The notes beneath the pieces are model-generated. The model was not told the origin of the DNA and did not search any database. It saw only the letters and a list, made by a program, of their open reading frames with translations. A stretch of DNA of 64,000 bases from Corynebacterium sp. ACRQK (GTDB lineage Bacteria; Actinomycetota; Actinomycetes; Mycobacteriales; Mycobacteriaceae), in assembly GCF_022345965.1 (NCBI RefSeq), contig NZ_JAKRMU010000002.1, forward strand, positions 247,718 through 311,717, read 5' to 3'. Numbering within the stretch: the stretch's first letter is position 1; every line of letters begins with the position of its first letter. Positions 58,478 through 64,000 of this stretch are shown in pieces. The position numbers and the translations under genes are program-made.

Positions 58478-59158
58478 CTAGCGGCGCATGATCTTCTTCG
58501 ACAGCCAGTTTCCGCCCAGCTGCGCGATCTGCACGATCACGATGATCACTGCAACGGTCGTCCACGTGACGGCGTCATTAAACGAGCGGTAACCGTAGAC
58601 AATCGCGAAGTCACCCAGACCACCTGCACCGATGTAACCGGCCATGGCGGACATATCCACGATGGCGATGAACATGAAGGTGAAGCCCAGGATCAGCGGG
58701 CCCAGCGCCTCGGGGATAATCACGGTGAAAATGATCTTCAGCGGCGAGGCACCCATCGCCTTGGCGGCCTCGATCACGCCCGGGTCGATCGCCACCAGGT
58801 TCTGCTCGAAAATACGCGCAGCGCCGAAGGTGGCGGCTACGACCATGCCGACGATGGCCGCTTCCGTACCGATACGGCTCTGCACGACCAGGTCCGTCAG
58901 CGGGCCGATTGCCGTCAGCAAGATGATGAACGGGATCGGGCGGATGAAGTTCACCAGGAAGTTCGTGATCCAGTAGACCACCCGGTTCTGCAGAATGCCG
59001 CCCTTGCGGGTGGTGTACAGCAGCAGGCCGATGATCAGGCCCAGTACCGAGGAGATCAGCAGCGTGATCGAGACCATGTACAGCGTCTCGAAGATCGCCT
59101 TCTGGAAAGTATTGCCGTAGCGGTCCCAATCCATTTGCGCGAGGGTCATCGTGTTCAT
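58478..59158 (-). CDS. metI: Methionine ABC transporter permease MetI
   Basis: 226 residues with five membrane helices. The ATPase-contact (EAA) loop is 'IEAAKAMGASPLKIIFTVII', and the motif 'AGYIGAGGLGDFAIVYGY' is typical of MetI. It forms a homodimeric channel for methionine with MetN and MetQ. ATGA overlap with metN gives coupling. Last gene of metQ-metN-metI. Confidence 0.95.
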   Translation of the reverse strand: MNTMTLAQMDWDRYGNTFQKAIFETLYMVSITLLISSVLGLIIGLLLYTTRKGGILQNRVVYWITNFLVNFIRPIPFIILLTAIGPLTDLVVQSRIGTEAAIVGMVVAATFGAARIFEQNLVAIDPGVIEAAKAMGASPLKIIFTVIIPEALGPLILGFTFMFIAIVDMSAMAGYIGAGGLGDFAIVYGYRSFNDAVTWTTVAVIIVIVQIAQLGGNWLSKKIMRR

Positions 59159-60240
59159 CGGATCTCCTCAATCTCGGTGGAATCCTGCATGTGGCCGTGG
59201 AATTCCTCGATCGCCTTCTCGCCGTCGGCATTGTGGGGCGTCAGGCGCAGGGTAAGGCGGCCGAAGCTGTGGTTCTGGAGGGTGGTGACGCCACCGTGGA
59301 CGATGTTTACCGTCACCCCTGCAGCGGACAGCTTCGAGATGGCATCGAAAAACCCGATTCCCTCGGCCATGGTCACAGTGAAGAGTCGGCCGTTTTCGGA
59401 CTGCAGTGCCTCCGCCTCGACCATGTCGGGGGTGTTGCGCAGCGAGGTGGCCACGAAGTTGGCGGCAGTCTTCGTCTGCGGGTTGGAAAATACCTCGTAG
59501 ACGCTGCCCTGCTCCACGATGCGGCCGTTCTCCATCACGATCACGGAGTCGGCGATGGAACGCACAACCTCCATCTCGTGGGTGATCACCACGATGGTGA
59601 TGCCGAGCTCGCGGTTCACTTTACGCAGCAGCTCCAGCACGTCGCGGGTGGTGGAGGGATCCAGCGCACTGGTGGCCTCGTCGGCCAGCAGCAGGCTGGG
59701 GTTGGTGGCCAGCGCGCGGGCGATGCCGACGCGCTGCTTCTGGCCACCGGACAGCTGCTCCGGGTAGGCATTGCCCTTGTCTGACAGGCCGACGAACTCC
59801 AGCAGCTCCTTGACGCGCTCTTCCCGCTGCTGCTTGGGCATGCCTTGCAGGCGCAGTGGGTAGGCGACGTTGCCTGCCACGTTGCGGGAGGAGAACAGGT
59901 TGAACTGTTGGAAGATCATGCCGATGTCGCTGCGCAGCTTGCGCATCTGCGATTCTGGCAGGGGAACGATGTCCTGGCCATCCAGCAGGATCTGCCCGCT
60001 GGTGGGGCGATCCAGGCCGTTGATCTGCCGGACAAGGGTGGACTTGCCGGCGCCGGAGTAGCCGATGATGCCGACGATGGAGCCCGCCGCGATCTGCGTG
60101 TTGATGTCCTGCAGGGCGTGAATTTCCTTCTTGCCCTGCTTGAAGACCTTGGTCACGTCGCGGAAGACGATCTCCGTGCCGGTATTGCCAGTGCTGTCGG
60201 CGCTGGGCTGGTCGACGCTAGGTTGTGCGTCTGTCGCCAT
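59155..60240 (-). CDS. metN: Methionine ABC transporter ATP-binding protein MetN
   Basis: 361 residues. Walker A is 'GYSGAGKSTLVRQING', signature 'LSGGQKQRVGIARAL', Walker B 'LLLADEATSALD'. The C-terminal NIL domain (about 275-345), which senses internal methionine in the family, is present. It is encoded 45 bp after metQ. McbR-type operators or a SAM riboswitch were not seen upstream of the operon. Confidence 0.96.
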   Translation of the reverse strand: MATDAQPSVDQPSADSTGNTGTEIVFRDVTKVFKQGKKEIHALQDINTQIAAGSIVGIIGYSGAGKSTLVRQINGLDRPTSGQILLDGQDIVPLPESQMRKLRSDIGMIFQQFNLFSSRNVAGNVAYPLRLQGMPKQQREERVKELLEFVGLSDKGNAYPEQLSGGQKQRVGIARALATNPSLLLADEATSALDPSTTRDVLELLRKVNRELGITIVVITHEMEVVRSIADSVIVMENGRIVEQGSVYEVFSNPQTKTAANFVATSLRNTPDMVEAEALQSENGRLFTVTMAEGIGFFDAISKLSAAGVTVNIVHGGVTTLQNHSFGRLTLRLTPHNADGEKAIEEFHGHMQDSTEIEEIR

Positions 60241-60284
60241 AGGGAACCTCTTTTGAGAGTTGGGGTTAGTAGTGCCGATTGGGC

Positions 60285-61145
60285 CTACTTCTTGATCTGG
60301 TCCTCGGTGTCCTTCAGAACCTTAGCCAGCTCCTCCGGACCCATCTGAACCTGGACGGAGGTGCCCTTGGACTGCTCGTTCAGTGCATCCTGAACGTCCT
60401 TGGAGTGCCAGACCTCGACGAGCTTCTTCAGATCCTCGTCGTCCTTGTTCTCCTCGGTGGTGACGAAGGCGTTGATGAACGGCTTTGCAGCCTCTGCCTT
60501 CGGATCATCCTCGACGATGGCGGACTTCGGGTCGATGTTGCCGCGCTCCAGGAAGGAGTTGTTGATGACGGCCGGGGTGCCATCCTTGTAGGCGGTCACG
60601 GTCTGGGCTGCGTCCACCGGGGTGACCTTGACCTTGGACTTACCCTCGTCGACGTCGGCCGGGGTCGGGGAGAGGATCTTGTTGTCCTTCAGCTTCACCA
60701 GACCAGCGGATGCCAGCACGTGCAGAGCGCGACCCTGGTTAGTCGGGTCGTTCGGGATGGCAACCTCGCCGGCTTCCTCGATGTCCTTGACCTCGCTGTG
60801 GTCCTGGTAGTACACGCCCAGCGGGATGATCTCGGTAGCGCCGATCGGCACCAGGTTGGAGTCGTTGTTGACGTTGTAGTCAGCCAGGAACATCAGGTGC
60901 TGGAAGTTGTTGACGTCGATCTCGCCGTCGGCCAGTGCACGGTTCGGCAGGCTGTAGTCGCCGAACGGAACCAGCTCCACGTTCAGGCCTTCTTCCTGGG
61001 CCTTTTCCTCAAACACCTGCCACTGCTTCTGGCCCTGGTCGGTGGTGCCGACCTTGATCGTGTCGTCGTCACCGCCGCAGGCGGTTAAGCTGAAGGCCAT
61101 AACTGCTGCAGCTACACCGGCTGCTACTTTACGGCGAAGGGACAT
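60285..61145 (-). CDS. metQ: Methionine-binding lipoprotein MetQ
   Basis: 286 residues from the ATG at 61145 (AGGAGG 5 nt upstream). The lipoprotein signal ends in the lipobox 'SLTACGG'; the Cys is lipidated and anchors the protein outside the membrane. The NlpA-type binding domain follows ('GATEIIPLGVYYQDHSEV', 'IPNDPTNQGRALHVLASAGL'). It delivers methionine to MetI. First gene of the operon, divergent from dnaE2. Confidence 0.95.
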   Translation of the reverse strand: MSLRRKVAAGVAAAVMAFSLTACGGDDDTIKVGTTDQGQKQWQVFEEKAQEEGLNVELVPFGDYSLPNRALADGEIDVNNFQHLMFLADYNVNNDSNLVPIGATEIIPLGVYYQDHSEVKDIEEAGEVAIPNDPTNQGRALHVLASAGLVKLKDNKILSPTPADVDEGKSKVKVTPVDAAQTVTAYKDGTPAVINNSFLERGNIDPKSAIVEDDPKAEAAKPFINAFVTTEENKDDEDLKKLVEVWHSKDVQDALNEQSKGTSVQVQMGPEELAKVLKDTEDQIKK

Positions 61146-61296
61146 GGGATCCTCCTGGATAATCATGGAGCCCGGTGCTCTGTCGAATGTCCGGGCTGAA
61201 CTGTGCGATTAAAGTAGCACTCTAATCCAAAATGAACAACTTGGTCTAGTCTCAGTTTCGACTGTTTTCGAAGAGTTTGTTCGCTCTAGCGAGTAA

Positions 61297-61312
61297 TAGA
61301 ATGTGTGTTCTA
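61297..61312 (+). promoter_or_regulatory. LexA box (SOS operator) of dnaE2
   Basis: TAGAATGTGTGTTCTA differs from the palindrome TAGAAC-N4-GTTCTA at one position. It overlaps the TATAAT hexamer at 61311-61316 by two bases, so LexA binding would block the dnaE2 promoter. Confidence 0.82.
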
Positions 61313-61322
61313 TAATTTCTTT

Positions 61323-64000
61323 GTGTCTGTTGAACCTCATGACCCCGCCAGCGAATCGAACCCTGCACCCCGCCGCTCGCTGCGCAAGCCGCAATCCAGG
61401 AGCTTTTCCCTGGCTCAGCCGCTTAGCTGGGCGCAGCTTGAAAGCGTGTTATCCGGCAGAGGAGCCGGGCTACAGAACCTCCGCGCGGTCGGAGTGGGGG
61501 AAGGTCAACGGCGCCCCACGCCGCTTGCCCCTGCGGAGGCGGAAGGCACTGGGGCCGAGGGGGCGTCACAAAAAGAAACAACAACCCCCTTTGCAGAGCT
61601 CCATGCCTGCAGCGCCTACAACTTTCTGCGTGGCGCGAGTCAGCCCGAACAAATGGTTGAGGCGGCCCGTGACCTCGGGTTAAGCGCGCTTGCATGCCTG
61701 GACCGCGACGGTTTCTACGGGGCGGCGCGCTTCGCTACGGCAGTGGCGGAGAGCAAAGCGGACCTCGCCACGGTATTCGGCGCGGAGCTGAGCCTCGACA
61801 TGCCGCTCACGGTGCTGTGCAAGGGGCGCGAAGGCTACACGCGGCTCAGCCGGGTTATTTCGGACGCCCGCATGGCTGATCCGGACAAAGACTCCGTCCG
61901 GTACCCTAGCCTTCCCCAGCTGGCAGAGGCAGCCGGCGGCCACTGGCTGGTATTGCTGGATTGGCGCAGGACGGACGCGCAGCTCGTGGATCTCTTCGGC
62001 GCGGACAACGTCGTAGTGGAGCTGCAGCACACGATGAACCCCGCCGACGCCGACCGCAACGAGCGTCTCCACGCCCTGGCAGTGCGCCACGGCCTACGCG
62101 AGATCGTCAGCAGCGCCCCGACGTGCGCCACCCCTCAGTACTCCCGGCTGGCCGGGGCGAAGGCCGCACTGCGCGAGCGGAAAGATATGGCCGCCGCGGA
62201 GCCGACCACCCACCCGGTCGGCGGCTCGTGGCTGCGCTCGGGCGAGGAGATGCTGCAGCTTGCGGGCGATTGCGAGTGGCTGGCGTGCGCCGTGGAGACC
62301 TCCGTGCAGGTTGCCGAAGAATGCGCCTTCACGCTAGATCTCGTAGCGCCGAACCTGCCGCACTTCCCCGTGCCGGAGGGGTACACGGAAATGACCTGGC
62401 TGCGCGCCATCACCGAACGCGGCGGGGAGCAGCGCTACGGCCAGCGCGGTTCCTCCGCCGCTGCCAACCAGGCCTGGGCCACCATCGACCGCGAGCTGGA
62501 AACCATCGAGCAGCTGGGGTTTCCCGGCTACTTCCTGATCGTCCACGACATCGTCTCCTTCTGCCACGAGAACAACATCTTCTGTCAGGGGCGAGGATCC
62601 GCGGCGAACTCCGCGGTGTGTTTTGCGCTGGGGGTCACGACGGTGGACGCTGTGGCCTCCGGCCTGCTCTTCGAACGTTTCCTTTCCCCCGAGCGCGACG
62701 GGCCACCAGACATCGACCTCGACATCGAATCCGGGCGGCGCGAGGAGGCGATCCAGTACGTGTACTCCCGCTATGGCCGCGAAAACGCTGCGCAGGTGGC
62801 GAACGTGATCACCTACCGCCGCCGCGGCGCCACCCGCGATGCCGGGCGCTCCCTCGGCTACGCGCCGGGCCAGATCGATGCTTGGACCCGCCACCCGGAG
62901 AAAACCCCCGGCGTAGTACGAAACCTGGCCGAGCAGATGCTGAACCACCCTCGCCACCTGGGTATTCACTCCGGTGGCATGGTGATCTGCGACCGCCCGA
63001 TCGCACAGGTCGTGCCGACGGAATGGGCGCGGATGGAAGGCCGTTCGGTGGTGCAATGGGACAAGGACGATTGCGCGGCTGTGGGGCTGGTGAAGTTCGA
63101 CCTGCTGGGGCTCGGCATGCTGGAGGCGCTACACCACGCGGTGGACCAGGTGCGCGCCCACCGGGGCCGGGAGGTCGAGCTGTGGCGGCTGGACCCCACG
63201 GAGCCGGAGGTCTACGCGATGCTCGCCCGCGCGGACGCGGTGGGGGTGTTCCAGGTGGAATCCCGCGCGCAGATGTCCACCCTGCCGCGCCTGAAGCCGC
63301 GCACCTTCTACGACCTGGTGGTGGAGGTCGCGCTGATCCGCCCCGGGCCCATCCAGGGCGGCTCCGTGCACCCCTATATTCGCCGCCGCAATGGCCTGGA
63401 GCCCGTGACCTTCGACCACCCGTGCCTGGAGCCCGCCCTGACGAAAACCCTGGGCATCCCGCTGTTCCAGGAGCAGCTGATGCAGATGGCCGTGGACGCC
63501 GCGGGCTTTAGCGGCGCCGAGGCCGATACCCTGCGTCGGGCGATGGGATCCAAGCGCTCGCCGCAGAAGATGGAGCGGGTGAAGAAGCGCTTCTACCAGG
63601 GGTTGGAGGCGAAGAACGGAATCCGCGGTGCGGTGGCCGACCGCCTATGGGACAAGATCGTGGCCTTCGCCAGCTACGGCTTCCCGGAATCACACTCGCA
63701 GTCTTTCGCCTCCCTGGTCTACTACTCCGCGTGGTTCAAGTACCACTATCCGGCGGAGTTCTGCGTGGCCCTGCTGCGCGCCCAGCCGATGGGGTTCTAC
63801 TCGCCGCAGTCCCTGCTGGCCGACGCGCGTCGGCACGGCGTGGAGGTCCTTCCCGTGGACGTGAACGCTTCGGACGTGCAGGTGGATACGGTTGTTTCCT
63901 TAAAGACGCCCCCAGGCACCAACCGGCCCACGGGAGTTCACGGGCTAGGCCGGGGGACCGGCGAGCCGGTGGGGCAAATCCGGCTTGGGCTCAGCGGGGC
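61323..64000 (+). CDS. dnaE2: Error-prone DNA polymerase DnaE2, 3' part outside window
   Basis: 892 codons are visible from the GTG at 61323, with no stop before the window end. The first 90 residues are a low-complexity extension that includes a dispersed-repeat copy (peptide EGASQKETT). The PHP domain begins 'FAELHACSAYNFLRGAS', with altered metal-binding histidines ('DRDGFYG'), as usual for DnaE2. The polymerase domain has 'GRGSAANSAVCFALG' and the catalytic aspartates in 'PPDIDLDIES' (D463, D465, D467). It is the catalytic polymerase of the ImuA'-ImuB-DnaE2 mutasome. A TATAAT hexamer ends 6 bp before the GTG and there is no ribosome site, so the transcript is probably leaderless. Confidence 0.96.
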   Translation, partial: MSVEPHDPASESNPAPRRSLRKPQSRSFSLAQPLSWAQLESVLSGRGAGLQNLRAVGVGEGQRRPTPLAPAEAEGTGAEGASQKETTTPFAELHACSAYNFLRGASQPEQMVEAARDLGLSALACLDRDGFYGAARFATAVAESKADLATVFGAELSLDMPLTVLCKGREGYTRLSRVISDARMADPDKDSVRYPSLPQLAEAAGGHWLVLLDWRRTDAQLVDLFGADNVVVELQHTMNPADADRNERLHALAVRHGLREIVSSAPTCATPQYSRLAGAKAALRERKDMAAAEPTTHPVGGSWLRSGEEMLQLAGDCEWLACAVETSVQVAEECAFTLDLVAPNLPHFPVPEGYTEMTWLRAITERGGEQRYGQRGSSAAANQAWATIDRELETIEQLGFPGYFLIVHDIVSFCHENNIFCQGRGSAANSAVCFALGVTTVDAVASGLLFERFLSPERDGPPDIDLDIESGRREEAIQYVYSRYGRENAAQVANVITYRRRGATRDAGRSLGYAPGQIDAWTRHPEKTPGVVRNLAEQMLNHPRHLGIHSGGMVICDRPIAQVVPTEWARMEGRSVVQWDKDDCAAVGLVKFDLLGLGMLEALHHAVDQVRAHRGREVELWRLDPTEPEVYAMLARADAVGVFQVESRAQMSTLPRLKPRTFYDLVVEVALIRPGPIQGGSVHPYIRRRNGLEPVTFDHPCLEPALTKTLGIPLFQEQLMQMAVDAAGFSGAEADTLRRAMGSKRSPQKMERVKKRFYQGLEAKNGIRGAVADRLWDKIVAFASYGFPESHSQSFASLVYYSAWFKYHYPAEFCVALLRAQPMGFYSPQSLLADARRHGVEVLPVDVNASDVQVDTVVSLKTPPGTNRPTGVHGLGRGTGEPVGQIRLGLSG
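61558..61580 (-). repeat. Dispersed repeat copy (exact core) inside dnaE2
   Basis: AGGGGGCGTCACAAAAAGAA is read in frame as G-A-S-Q-K-E, immediately before the PHP domain. Confidence 0.65.

Noticed and set aside
61146..61300. McbR operator or SAM-type riboswitch before metQ
   Set aside because: Only isolated TAGAC/GTCTA half-like sequences are present and no conserved riboswitch core could be traced.
61961..63511. 516-codon open frame on the plus strand
   Set aside because: Arg/Gly/Ala/Pro-rich shadow of dnaE2, which is in the other frame and shows conserved PHP and polymerase motifs.

Overview
The window is chromosomal DNA of a high-GC actinobacterium, almost certainly a Corynebacterium. 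The evidence is gene order: an ESX-4-type type VII secretion locus between truA and rplM-rpsI-glmM; groES-groEL1-whiB-sigD-rsdA-guaB-guaB3-guaA; a DtxR-type iron box; and LexA boxes of the GAAC-N4-GTTC type. The species cannot be read from sequence alone; a lipophilic C. jeikeium-like species is only a guess.

Layout. 1-2.5 kb: 5' part of a siderophore-interacting protein gene behind a DtxR box, an intact IS3-family element inserted in the loop of a terminator, and a small secreted protein gene. 3.1-16.8 kb: ribosomal and housekeeping genes in blocks (rplN-rplX-rplE; rpsH-rplF-rplR-rpsE-rpmD-rplO; secY-adk-map; infA; rpsM-rpsK-rpsD-rpoA-rplQ) with a paralogous small secreted protein and a DAACS symporter between them. 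16.9-18.4 kb: a cation-efflux gene remnant and truA. 18.2-28.7 kb: the type VII secretion locus (eccE, eccB, mycP, eccD, eccC, an Rv3446c-like protein and two WXG100 proteins). 29-37.9 kb: a PRC-barrel/DUF2382 protein, rplM-rpsI, glmM, a three-gene cluster resembling Rv3440c/Rv3439c, an alpha/beta hydrolase, and glmS. 38-42.5 kb: two fused genes, alr-tsaE and tsaB-rimI-tsaD. 42.5-53.1 kb: groES-groEL1 with CIRCE, whiB, sigD, rsdA, a DUF5319 gene, guaB, guaB3, a membrane protein and guaA. 53.2-64 kb: an unknown secreted protein, a membrane protein, SOS-controlled imuA'-imuB, a sucrase/ferredoxin-like protein, metQ-metN-metI, and dnaE2 running off the window.

How the genes work together. The ecc/mycP/esx genes make one secretion machine and its probable substrates. 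The fused Tsa proteins supply four activities for t6A tRNA modification and related acetylation. imuA', imuB and dnaE2 are the actinobacterial mutasome; each of its two transcription units has its own LexA box. glmS and glmM supply amino-sugar precursors for the wall, and alr supplies D-alanine.

The least expected signal is a short dispersed sequence, a pyrimidine tract followed by TGACGCCCCCT. The exact 11-mer was found nine times by eye in 64 kb, in intergenic DNA and also in frame inside three proteins, at linkers. It may be an undescribed small dispersed repeat.
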